Assembly (NCBI RefSeq): GCF_039534165.1
Contig: NZ_BAAAUX010000001.1
Span: forward strand, 186,001-250,000
Source: Saccharopolyspora_D taberi
GTDB lineage: Bacteria; Actinomycetota; Actinomycetes; Mycobacteriales; Pseudonocardiaceae
Direction: 5' to 3'
DNA: 64,000 nt
In this document: piece by piece, positions 1 to 8,203 of the stretch
Position numbering within the stretch: position 1 is the stretch's first letter
Layout: every line of letters begins with the position of its first letter
Program-made: the position numbers and the translations under genes
Notes under the pieces: model-generated
Databases searched by the model: none
Seen by the model: the letters and a program-made list of their open reading frames with translations, nothing else
What the model was told of the DNA's origin: nothing

Positions 1-1266
1 GCCTACGTCGGGGTGGAAGCGACGATCACCGCCAGCAACATGCAGATCCGGTTCAACATCGACGGCACGGTTACCACGGCGACGGGAACCCGCTGGGCAC
101 CCGCGTCCTCGAATAGCCACTTCGCGAATTGCGAGCTGCAGCGTTCAGCGCAGTGCATCCAGCACTGGCAGTCGATGACCCGTACGAACAACTGGTCCTG
201 GACCCCCGACTTCGAGCCCAATTCCACCCTGTCGAGCGGACTCAATCTGCTGAGCCACCTGCCGGACGTAGTCGACGAATCATCGTGGGACGTGCTTAAG
301 GAACTCGTGCACGCCGAGTTTGGGACCTTGTTCGCCGACGAGCACAACCACGTCTGGTTCCTCAACCGTGAGGACGCACGGCAGGCGAAGGACACGATCG
401 ACCGGGAGATCGGCCCGGATCAGCTCCAGGACGTGGCTGTGTCGGACACGTCCGATGCCATCGTGAACTGCATTGCGGTTAGCTCCACGCTCGGCATGTA
501 CAAGGACCCAGTTCGGGTATGGGAAGCGACGAACAACGACCAGCTAACGTTTCAGCCAGGTAGTACGACGGTCACCATCACGGACGTTGAGAACGCGATG
601 TCGTACTTCGTCGATATCCCGTACTGGGACGACGCGACGTGGGACCGTGGGGACAATCCGCTGCGCGGGTTCTACCCGGTGCACGCCAGCAACGGCACCG
701 TCGCGCCCAACGTGACGGTGTCGGTGACCCAGATCAGTCAACGGTCGTTCTCGTACACGGTCAGCAACGGCAACGCCTACGCGATCCGCCTCGCCGACCG
801 CGCCAACACCGACCCGAACTACCCGGGGACACCGCGGCTGCGGGTCGGCGGCAGGGGCATCGTGTACTGGCCCACGAAAAAGAACCTGGTCACCAACCAG
901 GCGTCGATTGACATCCACGGCCGTCGACTCTGGGAGATCCCCAACACCCGCTGGGCGCAGTCCTACTCAGGGCAGGCGAACATCGCCGCATCGTTGCTGT
1001 CCGAGCTCGGTGCCCCGCTACCGGTCCTCGACCAGGTCAGCATCGTCGGGGATCCGCGGATCCAACTCACCGACGCAATCCCCATCCGGGATCCCGATGG
1101 ACTCGGCGACTACATCCTCGGGCAGGTCACCGGCATCCGGCAGACCCTCGGCAGCAACGGTCTGTCCGCTGACCTCACGATGCGCCTGCTCACGCCGCCT
1201 GGTCAGGGCGAGTGGGACTCGAGCATCTACGGCGTTTGGGACGACACGTTCGTCTGGGCAACCTAG
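1..1266 (+). CDS. Phage minor tail (tail-tip) protein, 5'-truncated by the window
   Basis: The reading frame is open from base 1 to the stop at 1266, so the true start lies upstream; 421 codons are visible. The protein is rich in beta-strand-like Thr/Val/Asn segments, has no membrane span, and ends with a compact domain (last ~100 residues) of the kind seen in minor tail proteins of actinobacterial siphoviruses. It is followed, across a strong AGGAGG, by a fibre-like gene and then the lysis genes, which is a normal tail-to-lysis order. The structural role is inferred from composition and context; no catalytic motif is visible. Confidence 0.6.
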   Translation, partial: AYVGVEATITASNMQIRFNIDGTVTTATGTRWAPASSNSHFANCELQRSAQCIQHWQSMTRTNNWSWTPDFEPNSTLSSGLNLLSHLPDVVDESSWDVLKELVHAEFGTLFADEHNHVWFLNREDARQAKDTIDREIGPDQLQDVAVSDTSDAIVNCIAVSSTLGMYKDPVRVWEATNNDQLTFQPGSTTVTITDVENAMSYFVDIPYWDDATWDRGDNPLRGFYPVHASNGTVAPNVTVSVTQISQRSFSYTVSNGNAYAIRLADRANTDPNYPGTPRLRVGGRGIVYWPTKKNLVTNQASIDIHGRRLWEIPNTRWAQSYSGQANIAASLLSELGAPLPVLDQVSIVGDPRIQLTDAIPIRDPDGLGDYILGQVTGIRQTLGSNGLSADLTMRLLTPPGQGEWDSSIYGVWDDTFVWAT

Positions 1267-1275
1267 GAGGTGGCC

Positions 1276-1926
1276 ATGGCCGTGATCACGCACGTCGGTT
1301 TCGAATCAGTAGCGAGCTCGGCTCACCAGAACGGTTTGATCGACCAGGTCAACACCAACACCGACGACATCGCCACACTCGACAACTCCGTCTCGGCACA
1401 CTCCACGTCCATCGCGAGCCTGAACACGCGCATGGGCACCGCCGAGTCGAACATCACCACCCTGCAAGGCCAGGCGCGGGCCGCGGCCTACCGCGGCGAC
1501 TGGACCGACAACAACGGCGGCGCTGGCATCACTATCAACAACGCCAGCGGCGGCGGAGGCGCCGGCGTCAAGGTCACCGACATCGGCGTGGTCATCGGCA
1601 CCCCCGCCGGGTGCTCCATGTCGTCCGGAACGTTCACCCCGACGTATCCGGGCAGGTGGACGTTCGACTTCAGCGTGCAGTTCGCTGCTGGCTCGTCGGC
1701 TATGCGGGCGATCTACCTCGCCATCAGCACCGCGAGCAACACCCCCTCAGGTGCGAAGTACGGCCTGCAGGCAGCCGTTTCGGATGCGATCTCGTCGAGC
1801 ACGACGCTCACGCTCGCAGCATCCCAGTCTGTGTCTATCTACGCGGCGTGCTGGACGACCAGCGGGTCCGTCCAGGTCTGGAAAGCGCAAGGCTGCGGCC
1901 TCCTGGCCACGTGGATCGGCCCCTAA
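1276..1926 (+). CDS. Phage tail fibre-like protein with N-terminal coiled coil
   Basis: A 216-aa protein. The ATG at 1276 is preferred over the GTG at 1270 because AGGAGG (1265-1270) sits at proper spacing before it. Residues ~20-65 form a polar heptad-like stretch (Val-Asn-Thr-Asn-Thr-Asp-Asp-Ile pattern) typical of trimeric fibre coiled coils. A Gly-rich linker (~90-95) leads to a beta-rich C-terminal domain of ~120 residues with the look of a C1q/TNF-type jelly-roll head. It probably trimerises and contributes to receptor binding. Tightly spaced after the tail-tip gene, so likely co-transcribed. Assignment is by architecture, not by a recognised family signature. Confidence 0.55.
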   Translation: MAVITHVGFESVASSAHQNGLIDQVNTNTDDIATLDNSVSAHSTSIASLNTRMGTAESNITTLQGQARAAAYRGDWTDNNGGAGITINNASGGGGAGVKVTDIGVVIGTPAGCSMSSGTFTPTYPGRWTFDFSVQFAAGSSAMRAIYLAISTASNTPSGAKYGLQAAVSDAISSSTTLTLAASQSVSIYAACWTTSGSVQVWKAQGCGLLATWIGP

Positions 1927-1946
1927 CCCCTAACCGAAGGAGAACA

Positions 1947-2237
1947 GTGACCTCACCGTCCTACCCGCGCTACGTCCAGCCGCCCACCCTGTGGGCGATG
2001 CAGGAGTGGACCGGCACCAACGAACAGGAGGTCAAGGACTTCCTCGCGGCGCACTCGATCGCGGCTACTACCGCGGTCGCGGGTACCACGATCTACCTGC
2101 TGATGGGCTCCTCATCCCCTTCGTACGCGGCTAGCACCTCGGTCGTGCTCCGCAACGACGGCGACGGCTGGTCGATCGACCCAACACGGACCAGCTCGAT
2201 CGGGCTGGCGCCGTACGAGGACTTCTACGTGTCCTGA
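1947..2237 (+). CDS. Small phage structural-module protein, unknown function
   Basis: A 96-aa protein read from GTG 1947, preceded by GAAGGAG (1936-1942). It is soluble, with a Trp/Tyr-rich N-terminus (YPRYVQPPTLWAMQEW) and a C-terminal part containing several aromatic and Gly/Ser residues. No signal peptide, membrane span or known motif is seen. It lies between the fibre gene and the small membrane protein, 20 bases after the former, in the same transcription direction. It could be an accessory fibre or baseplate component; I do not recognise the family. Confidence 0.5.
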   Translation: MTSPSYPRYVQPPTLWAMQEWTGTNEQEVKDFLAAHSIAATTAVAGTTIYLLMGSSSPSYAASTSVVLRNDGDGWSIDPTRTSSIGLAPYEDFYVS

Positions 2238-2251
2238 CCTGGAGGTGATCC

Positions 2252-2557
2252 GTGGATGCGGTGCTGACGGCTGCTTTGCAGTCCGCACCGCAGCTCGGCA
2301 TCGGGGGAGTCGCAGTCTGGCTCGTCGTGCTGCTCTTGCGGCGGGAGTCCAGCTCGGAGGAACGGCACACGGTGGAGCTGAAGCGCGTGAACGACGCGCA
2401 CGACGCCGAACTGTCCGAGCTGCGCGCTGACATCGCAGCGTTACGCAAGCAGGTCGATGACCTGCAGTTGAAGTTGGATATCGAACGTGAAGAACGCCGC
2501 AAAGCCGAAGACTCGGCTGCGGAGGTGCTACGGCGGTCCGGAGGTGGTTCGTCGTGA
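2252..2557 (+). CDS. Small membrane protein with cytoplasmic coiled coil (holin-like or spanin-like)
   Basis: A 101-aa protein starting at GTG 2252 behind a strong GGAGGTGA. Residues ~12-30 form one hydrophobic span (GIGGVAVWLVVLLL core), followed by a highly charged segment (~34-95) with regular Leu spacing, predicted as a long coiled coil. Its stop overlaps the next start by 4 bases (GTGA at 2554), indicating coupled translation. Single-span proteins of this shape occur in lysis cassettes of actinophages, but a tail-associated role is equally possible. Function is inferred from topology only. Confidence 0.5.
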   Translation: MDAVLTAALQSAPQLGIGGVAVWLVVLLLRRESSSEERHTVELKRVNDAHDAELSELRADIAALRKQVDDLQLKLDIEREERRKAEDSAAEVLRRSGGGSS

Positions 2558-3420
2558 GCCGCTGGATCCGCGTAGAGCGCCTGGCTATCGCGCTACTGGG
2601 AGTCGCGGTGGCCTATCTGATCATCTCGCAGATTGTGACTCGCTCCGAGGCGAACGACCAAGCCGACCAGAAAGCCGCTGCTCAACAGCAAGCGGCGGAG
2701 TCGGCACAGGATGCTCGGGCGGTTGCTGATCCTCTGGCGGAACTGTGTCGGACCGACCCGTCGGTGGCGCAGCGCGCAGGCGAGGCGTGCCAGAAAGCCG
2801 CCGAGGTCAAGCGGCAGCCAACCGCACCGATCGCGGTCAACGGGCAGGACGGGCGCGGCATCGTGGCCACCGCGATCGAGGCCGGTCGACTGATCGTGTC
2901 CTACGACGATGGTGTGCGTCGCGACGTCGGCCAGGTGGTCGGCCAGCCCGGTGCACCCGGTGCAGTCGGCGCGCCGGGTCGTGGGGTGGTCTCCACCATC
3001 CTCGATGGCGTTGACCTGGTCGCCATCTACTCGGACGGCCAGCGGGAGAACCTCGGCCGGATCGTCGGTCGCGATGGCCGCGGAATCACCAGCGTTGACG
3101 GCTCCACGGGGCGCCTGCTCATCACCTTCGATGACGGCACCACCCAGGACGCCGGGGAACTCCCGCGAGGCCCTGAGGGGAAGCGCGGTCCGCCGCCGGC
3201 GGGCTGGACGGTGCAGCGCGCCGACGGGTCAACCGAGCACTGCAGCCGCAACGCGGGCAGCCCGGACGAGGCACCGACGTACTCGTGCACGGCGTCTGGT
3301 GGGCCGACGGATCCGCCGACTGAGACCACGACCACCACGGCAACCGAGACAACGACGGTCACTGCCACCCCGCCGCCCGACGACGGTGGGCTTCTACCTA
3401 TCCCCACGGAGGGACGATGA
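2554..3420 (+). CDS. Membrane-anchored, collagen-like repeat protein of the prophage
   Basis: A 288-aa protein with an N-terminal signal-anchor (residues ~8-27), a Gln/Ala-rich coiled segment (~32-60), then three copies of a ~40-residue beta unit around the motif Asp-Gly-Arg-Gly-Ile/Val ... Asp-Asp-Gly (about 95-215). Short Gly-X-Y collagen-like stretches (for example GQPGAPGAVGAPG) separate the units. A pair of Cys (~228 and ~243) and a Thr/Pro-rich tail (~250-275) follow. It overlaps both neighbours by 4 bases. The architecture suggests an extracytoplasmic stalk held in the membrane, unusual next to an endolysin. It might be a surface-exposed lysogeny factor or a fibre-like adhesin. Confidence 0.5.
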   Translation: MSRWIRVERLAIALLGVAVAYLIISQIVTRSEANDQADQKAAAQQQAAESAQDARAVADPLAELCRTDPSVAQRAGEACQKAAEVKRQPTAPIAVNGQDGRGIVATAIEAGRLIVSYDDGVRRDVGQVVGQPGAPGAVGAPGRGVVSTILDGVDLVAIYSDGQRENLGRIVGRDGRGITSVDGSTGRLLITFDDGTTQDAGELPRGPEGKRGPPPAGWTVQRADGSTEHCSRNAGSPDEAPTYSCTASGGPTDPPTETTTTTATETTTVTATPPPDDGGLLPIPTEGR

Positions 3421-3950
3421 GGCACTTCTACGACACCGAGTTCATCGAGGATGGCCGCACCATCGACCTGATCTCGATCGGCATCGTCGCCGACGACGGC
3501 CGCGAGTACTACGCCGTCAACCACGATGCCCCGTGGCGGCGGATCAAGAAGCACGCGTGGCTGATGGCCAACGTCGTGCCGCACCTGCCGCAGGGCCACG
3601 GCGATCGACGGTTCCACGTCCCGGCACGCTGGCCGCTCGACTTCGCCGACCCCCTCGTGAAGTCCCGCAAGCAGATCGCGGACGAGGTGCGTGACTTCCT
3701 GCTTCACGATGGTGAGGCGGAGTTGTGGGCTGACTATGCCGCCTACGACCACGTCGTCCTGTGCCAGCTCTGGGGCACGATGATGGACCTCCCGCCCGGG
3801 GTGCCGATGCACACGATGGATGTGCAGCAGGAGGCCGTGCGGCTCGGCGTGACCGAGTTCCCGGAGCAGCAGGGCGTCGAGCACAACGCGCTCGCTGACG
3901 CCCGCCGCACCCGCGTGAAGTGGGAGCACCTCCAGGGGGTGAACGGCTGA
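3417..3950 (+). CDS. DEDDh 3'-5' exoribonuclease, Rv2179c-like
   Basis: A 177-aa single-domain exonuclease of the RNase T/DnaQ superfamily. The acidic catalytic set is complete: D6 and E8 in the opening FYDTEF motif, D106 in the ADYAAYDH block, then H156 and D161 in HNALADAR, the DEDDh arrangement using two Mg2+ ions. Length and opening motif match the mycobacterial Rv2179c-type 3'-exoribonucleases. The start codon overlaps the upstream stop (ATGA) and its own stop overlaps the amidase start, so it sits inside the lysis operon. A role in trimming host or phage RNA is inferred from the family. Confidence 0.75.
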   Translation: MRHFYDTEFIEDGRTIDLISIGIVADDGREYYAVNHDAPWRRIKKHAWLMANVVPHLPQGHGDRRFHVPARWPLDFADPLVKSRKQIADEVRDFLLHDGEAELWADYAAYDHVVLCQLWGTMMDLPPGVPMHTMDVQQEAVRLGVTEFPEQQGVEHNALADARRTRVKWEHLQGVNG

Positions 3951-4897
3951 TGGCTTTACCTCTGGTGTGGCTAGGTGACGTGCTCCGAAAGGCTGGGCTG
4001 CGCGTCGTCGAGCCCCCCGGCTGGAAGACGCGAACCGCCTCTGGCGCGCAGCCACTGCCGGTCGGCGTCCTCGAGCACCACACCGCCACCACAACCAGCT
4101 ATGCCCGACCCGCACCGACCGTGAACCTGTGCATCACCGGCAGGCCGGACCTCGACGGACCACTCTGTCACGTCGTCGTCGGATACGACGGCACCTGCCA
4201 CCTGATCTCCGCCGGCCGCGCCAATCATGCCGGCGCGGCGAAGGCATCCGGCCCCAACCCCGGTGGCGACGGGAACCTGCGCTACGTCGGCTTCGAGTGG
4301 GACTACCAGGGCGTCAACCAACAGCCCAGTCCTGAGCAGTACACCGCGGCTGTGAAGGCCACCCGCGCCGTTCTTCGCCACCTTGGGCGACCCGCGGACG
4401 CAGCTCGCGGGCACCGCGAAACCTCTGTGACCGGGAAGATCGATCCCGGTCACGTCAACCTCGACCTCTTCCGCGCCCAGGTGGCGATCGGAGACCAGGA
4501 GATAGACATGGCCACTGCCGATCAGATCTTCGAACTCGTCCGCAAGTACTCCGGCGGCGACTCCAGCTACACAGTCAACTTGCCCGCGCACCCCGAAACG
4601 CTGACCGAATCGGTGGGGATCCCGCCGAAGATGGGCGTGGTCACCGGCAACGAAGGCCAGGTGTACGTCTCCCTGCAGGCAGGAGAGAACGCCGAGGTCG
4701 AAGAGGTCTACTTCATCGAGGATTGGTCCCCGGACGGTAAGGCCGGCAGGAAAGTCGGCGTCCAGGGCCGCTACACGCTCGTCGCGAACGACCGGCAGTC
4801 GTTCAAGGTGCCGGGCGCAGCAACCTCGTTCTGCATCCGCTACAAGTCCCGATCGACGCTCAGCGTGAACGTCGAGATCGACCCCCAGTGGAAGTGA
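3950..4897 (+). CDS. Endolysin: N-acetylmuramoyl-L-alanine amidase (Amidase_2)
   Basis: A 315-aa protein with an N-terminal amidase_2/PGRP-type domain (~30-180) and a C-terminal domain (~200-315) of unknown beta-rich type, probably wall-binding. The zinc site is visible: His43/His44 in LEHHTA, His155 in RGHRE and Asp165 in GKIDPG. It should cleave the bond between muramic acid and the stem peptide during lysis. The ATG at 3950 is chosen because it overlaps the upstream stop (TGATG) and has GGGGGTGA in front. There is no signal peptide, so export would depend on the holin encoded next. Confidence 0.85.
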   Translation: MALPLVWLGDVLRKAGLRVVEPPGWKTRTASGAQPLPVGVLEHHTATTTSYARPAPTVNLCITGRPDLDGPLCHVVVGYDGTCHLISAGRANHAGAAKASGPNPGGDGNLRYVGFEWDYQGVNQQPSPEQYTAAVKATRAVLRHLGRPADAARGHRETSVTGKIDPGHVNLDLFRAQVAIGDQEIDMATADQIFELVRKYSGGDSSYTVNLPAHPETLTESVGIPPKMGVVTGNEGQVYVSLQAGENAEVEEVYFIEDWSPDGKAGRKVGVQGRYTLVANDRQSFKVPGAATSFCIRYKSRSTLSVNVEIDPQWK

Positions 4898-4902
4898 TCG
4901 CC

Positions 4903-5220
4903 ATGAGCAACGTTCAACTGATTGCCCTGCTGGTCTCTGGTGTGGTGGCTCTTGTCGTACCGAGCCTGACCGAGTCGATCACGCACAGCAAGGCGCCGAC
5001 CTGGCTGAAGAGCACGATCACGTTCGCACTGTCCGCGGCCGTTGGCGCAGTGACCACGGTCGTGGTCGATGACCACGCCACCGTGCTCGGGTATCTCGCA
5101 GCGATCCTTACGGCCTGGTTGACCTCGGCCCGCGCCTACGTCGCCGGCCTGGTCCTCGCGATCGCGCCGAACACTGGCGTCGGCGCCCCGAAGGCGAAGC
5201 ATGCGCAGGAGACCGCATGA
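4903..5220 (+). CDS. Holin-like membrane protein
   Basis: A 105-aa protein starting at ATG 4903 (GGAAGTGA just upstream, inside the endolysin 3' end). It has two or three hydrophobic spans (~3-22, ~38-57 and a weaker ~64-90), short polar loops and a basic C-terminus (KAKH). This size and topology directly after an amidase is typical of phage holins that time lysis by forming membrane lesions. Its stop overlaps the next start (ATGA at 5217). The family was not identified by motif; the call rests on topology and position. Confidence 0.7.
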   Translation: MSNVQLIALLVSGVVALVVPSLTESITHSKAPTWLKSTITFALSAAVGAVTTVVVDDHATVLGYLAAILTAWLTSARAYVAGLVLAIAPNTGVGAPKAKHAQETA

Positions 5221-6977
5221 CGTCGCCCGCTCCCGAGTGGGGCACCTGCCGCATACGCGGGACCTGGGTTGACCTGCTCGGGACGCCGATGGCCGGGTAC
5301 ATCTCGGTCACGGCGTCCCCGAAGGTGCTGTTGGCTGCGCAGTCGGACCGCATCATCGTGCCCGTCGCCCGCAAGGTGAACCTCGACGAGAACGGCTCCG
5401 TCGACTTCACGGTGCCCGCCACTGATGACCTGGACATCAACCCAACGGGCTGGACGTACACGATCAACGAGCAGTTCACCGTGGGCGGCGGCAGGTCGTA
5501 CGCGATCCAAGCCCCTGAGGGCGGGGACCTGCAGCTCTCCGACATCGCCCCAGTGCCGACGGCGAACGGCACGGCAATCGTGGTCGGCCCACCTGGCGCG
5601 GACGCGATCGCCAACCGGGTCACGGTCTCTTCGTGGGAGACAGAGCGGGGGAGTGCTCCGTACTACATCGCCCACCGCGGCAGCGGCGACATCATCCCCG
5701 AGAACTCGATGGAAGCGTTCGAGTGGGCAATCCAGCATGGTGCACGCTGCATGGAGGTGAGCGTGCACCTCACTCTGGATGGGGTGCTGGTGGTCAACCA
5801 CGACGCGACGTGGGACCGCACCACGAACGCCACGGGCGCGATCGCTTCGCAGCCCTCGAGCGTCCTGCGGTCGACGCAGATCAGCAAGATGACGCAAACC
5901 GGGGCGGCCTGGTCAGGAACGAACGGGCCGAAGGTCGTGCTGTTCGAGGAGATCCTGCGTCGCTACGGCGGCATGGTTGTCATGTGCGCCGAGGCTAAGG
6001 CTGATGCTGCCTACACGCCGATGGTCGCGATGATCGAACGCTACGGCTTGAAGGACTCGACGATCATCAAGGCATTCCACAGCAGTCCCAGGATCGCCGA
6101 AGCCAAAAGTGCTGGTTACAAGGTGTTCGGGTACTTCGGGAACAAGGCGGAGATCACGCAGGCCGCCGTCGACTCACTCGTAAGTCGGGGCGTGGACTAC
6201 ATCGTCATCCCGTACTTCGATGGGGACGTGTTGACGCCGATGCCCGACGCCGAGGTCACGCGGTGCACCGCCACGGGCAAGTCGGTGTGGATGTACCCGC
6301 TGCACCGCCGCTACGACATCGGCTACAACGTAGCCCGCGGTGTCAGCGGGTTCGTGACCAGCGGCTACGGCTATGTCAACACCTCAACCCCGCGGTCATT
6401 GACGGACTCGTGGTGGACGCAGGCCATCGCGCCCGGGGAACTCACTCTCGACCAGTCCGGAGCCTCGTATGCCCCGGGTTGGGCGGCGCCGAACATTCTC
6501 ACCCTGGGGCGGACGGGACGGCACTTCCTGTCGCTCGGCGCGGTCCCGAACCCGTCGGATACCTACACCGTCGACTTCGACGCCCGCTGGGACACACTGC
6601 CGGCAGATACCACAACGAACCTCACGCTTGCCTTCGGCCGGGCCACGGACCAGTACTACGAGCACCAGTACGGCAAGGGCAACGGCTACCACGCCATCCT
6701 GCGGGCCAACGGGCAACTGCAGCTCTACGCCCACGTCGATGGATCCACCGCCGGCAGTCAGCTCGGGTCGACGGTCACCACGGCCGCTCCCACGGCGGGC
6801 ACCTGGATGCACTTCCGGGTCACGGTGACACCTACGGACATCACGTGGACCAGGACCGATGTGGGTGCGCCGAACTCCATCACGGTCACGAACTCGGCGA
6901 ATCGCGGAGGCTACCTACACATGGGGAAGTCGTCGACAGATGGGGTGCTCGCACTCCGCAACCTTGCGATCAGCTGA
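5217..6977 (+). CDS. Phage fibre/depolymerase-like protein with a GDPD domain
   Basis: A 586-aa protein in three parts: an N-terminal tail-attachment-like domain (1-~130), a glycerophosphodiester phosphodiesterase TIM-barrel (~148-400), and a LamG/concanavalin-like domain (~420-586). GDPD hallmarks are H153-R154-G155, P161-E162-N163, E180 and H195 (VVNHD), with a later CAEAK acidic motif. The usual Glu-X-Asp metal pair reads E180-V-S182, so one ligand appears replaced by Ser. The domain could act on glycerol-phosphate polymers such as teichoic acids, or serve only for binding. It follows the holin with a 4-base overlap and ends the rightward operon. Confidence 0.7.
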   Translation: MTSPAPEWGTCRIRGTWVDLLGTPMAGYISVTASPKVLLAAQSDRIIVPVARKVNLDENGSVDFTVPATDDLDINPTGWTYTINEQFTVGGGRSYAIQAPEGGDLQLSDIAPVPTANGTAIVVGPPGADAIANRVTVSSWETERGSAPYYIAHRGSGDIIPENSMEAFEWAIQHGARCMEVSVHLTLDGVLVVNHDATWDRTTNATGAIASQPSSVLRSTQISKMTQTGAAWSGTNGPKVVLFEEILRRYGGMVVMCAEAKADAAYTPMVAMIERYGLKDSTIIKAFHSSPRIAEAKSAGYKVFGYFGNKAEITQAAVDSLVSRGVDYIVIPYFDGDVLTPMPDAEVTRCTATGKSVWMYPLHRRYDIGYNVARGVSGFVTSGYGYVNTSTPRSLTDSWWTQAIAPGELTLDQSGASYAPGWAAPNILTLGRTGRHFLSLGAVPNPSDTYTVDFDARWDTLPADTTTNLTLAFGRATDQYYEHQYGKGNGYHAILRANGQLQLYAHVDGSTAGSQLGSTVTTAAPTAGTWMHFRVTVTPTDITWTRTDVGAPNSITVTNSANRGGYLHMGKSSTDGVLALRNLAIS

Positions 6978-6994
6978 GCCGAGCACCTCATCCC

Positions 6995-7372
6995 CTAGTT
7001 CAACAGACCCTCATCGATCAGTACCTTCCGGCACTGAGCACAGGTCACGTTTGTCAGCGGTTCGTGATCGAGGCGACGGTCGACCTTGCGTCCGCCGGAT
7101 CGGTCGCACAGGGTGTACGGATTCACCCTGGTCTTCTGGCGACGTTGGTACACGGCCGCTGCATGGCGCACGACGGACGACCGCGCCGTGATGTCGACTG
7201 GCACGTACTTGACGATCTTGTCCGTCGCTGGCGGTTCAGCGTCATCAGCGCGCTCGACAGGCGGGTGCGTGTTCTCGACGAGGAGTAGGTATCCGTCCTG
7301 CTCGATCGAGACGACCTCGCCAGGCTCGGGAGCAGAATCGGCGGGGATGGTGAAGGTGATGAGTTCGGGCAT
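6995..7372 (-). CDS. Prophage protein of unknown function with C-terminal Cys cluster
   Basis: A 125-aa protein transcribed against the tail/lysis operon, starting at ATG 7372 with GAGGACAG upstream. The N-terminal half is acidic and beta-rich. The C-terminal half is basic and carries Cys at LCDRSGG and a CAQC pair near the end, which could bind zinc. It is convergent with the GDPD fibre gene (17 bases apart). Genes in this position and orientation in integrated phages are often expressed in the lysogen, but I do not recognise this one. Confidence 0.5.
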   Translation of the reverse strand: MPELITFTIPADSAPEPGEVVSIEQDGYLLLVENTHPPVERADDAEPPATDKIVKYVPVDITARSSVVRHAAAVYQRRQKTRVNPYTLCDRSGGRKVDRRLDHEPLTNVTCAQCRKVLIDEGLLN

Positions 7373-7460
7373 TCTGTCCTCGCTCTGGAGGGAATGATCC
7401 GGCGGCGCCGGTCGAAGCTCATATCGCCGATCACCCGAAGGCGTTACCGCCTAAGAAGAA

Positions 7461-7506
7461 GGCCCCGGACCTTGCTGCTTCCCCCAGCAGGGTCCGGGGC
7501 CTTGTG
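7461..7506 (+). terminator. Strong intrinsic terminator
   Basis: GGCCCCGGACC pairs with GGTCCGGGGCC, extended inward by TGCTG/CAGCA around a small C-rich loop, and followed by TTGTGTGT. The stem is nearly perfect over 17 pairs. It lies in the ~245-base gap between the leftward gene starting at 7372 and the small ORF at 7618. It could insulate the late-gene block from the immunity region; no gene obviously ends into it on the plus strand. Confidence 0.75.
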
Positions 7507-7617
7507 TGTCTGGCGTCGGGACAGACACACATTTAGTCTAGAACCTGTGTTCGATGGCTGTCAGCCCTGCCACCCCATGGTGACCGACCCGACAAGAAGT
7601 TCAGGCCACCGAGGCCG

Positions 7618-7890
7618 GTGTGGGTGTCGCTCGCCGCGCTGTTCCCCTGCGACGAGCCTCGGCCCTACGCGGACGGGTGGGACACGCAAGCACAAGTACC
7701 TGGGGAACTGCACATCTGGTCCCGGTCAACCACAGGTCAGTGGATCGCGCCGGTGCACTACCGCATGGCCCGTGGCGGAGGCTCTGAGGGCATGCGCCTG
7801 ACCTATTGGGGTGCCGGCGCACGCGGTGTCACCGAGGCAGGACGAGCCAGCACGAAAGACCCCTCGTGCTGGTGGCAATCGGCAGTCTGA
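7618..7890 (+). CDS. Small prophage ORF, unknown function
   Basis: A 90-aa frame from GTG 7618 (a second GTG is at 7624). The composition looks protein-like (LAALFPCDEP, TGQWIAPVHYRM) rather than a shadow frame, and no longer ORF opposes it. The frame is open upstream to 7537 but has no better start and no clear Shine-Dalgarno, so the start is uncertain. It contains three Cys and several Trp. It is followed ~75 bases later by a strong terminator. I do not recognise the family. Confidence 0.4.
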   Translation: MWVSLAALFPCDEPRPYADGWDTQAQVPGELHIWSRSTTGQWIAPVHYRMARGGGSEGMRLTYWGAGARGVTEAGRASTKDPSCWWQSAV

Positions 7891-7964
7891 TCAGGGATAA
7901 TGATCTGTACAGGCTTCGCGATGGGTGCGCGGGGGTGCGTCTCGGGCGGAACGCAGGGTGATGG

Positions 7965-8001
7965 AGAGCCCCCAGTGCCTTCCGGCACTGGGGGCTCTTT
8001 T
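7965..8001 (+). terminator. Intrinsic terminator
   Basis: AGAGCCCCCAGTGCC pairs perfectly (15 bp) with GGCACTGGGGGCTCT around a TTCC loop and is followed by TTTTCG. It lies between the rightward small ORF (ends 7890) and the leftward DUF397 gene (stop at 8012), so it probably serves both directions. Confidence 0.85.
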
Positions 8002-8011
8002 CGTGCCTGGG

Positions 8012-8203
8012 TCAGGCGAAGCGGTCCGCCTTCACCGCTGTCAGGAACTCCTGCCACTGCTCGGTGGTGGTCGTGAAGTAGCCGGCGCTGCGGTCCTTCG
8101 TGTCCCGCACTGCCGCTCCACCGTCAACCCGGCCGACCTCGACACACGAGTCATTCGGGTTGGAATAGCTCGCCTTCCGCCAGTTGCTTGGTACCGTCGT
8201 CAT
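8012..8203 (-). CDS. DUF397 domain protein
   Basis: A 63-aa protein, essentially one DUF397 domain: the W-R-K-A-S-Y-S-N opening, SCVEVG block, AVRDTKDR block and a C-terminal WQEF...V...D segment are all present. ATG 8203 is chosen over an upstream start because AAAGGACC precedes it. Its start lies inside the 3' end of the HTH regulator gene (53-base overlap, same strand). That is the usual actinobacterial arrangement in which a small DUF397 protein partners the HTH/DUF5753 regulator. Here the pair forms the leftward arm of the prophage control region. Confidence 0.85.
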   Translation of the reverse strand: MTTVPSNWRKASYSNPNDSCVEVGRVDGGAAVRDTKDRSAGYFTTTTEQWQEFLTAVKADRFA

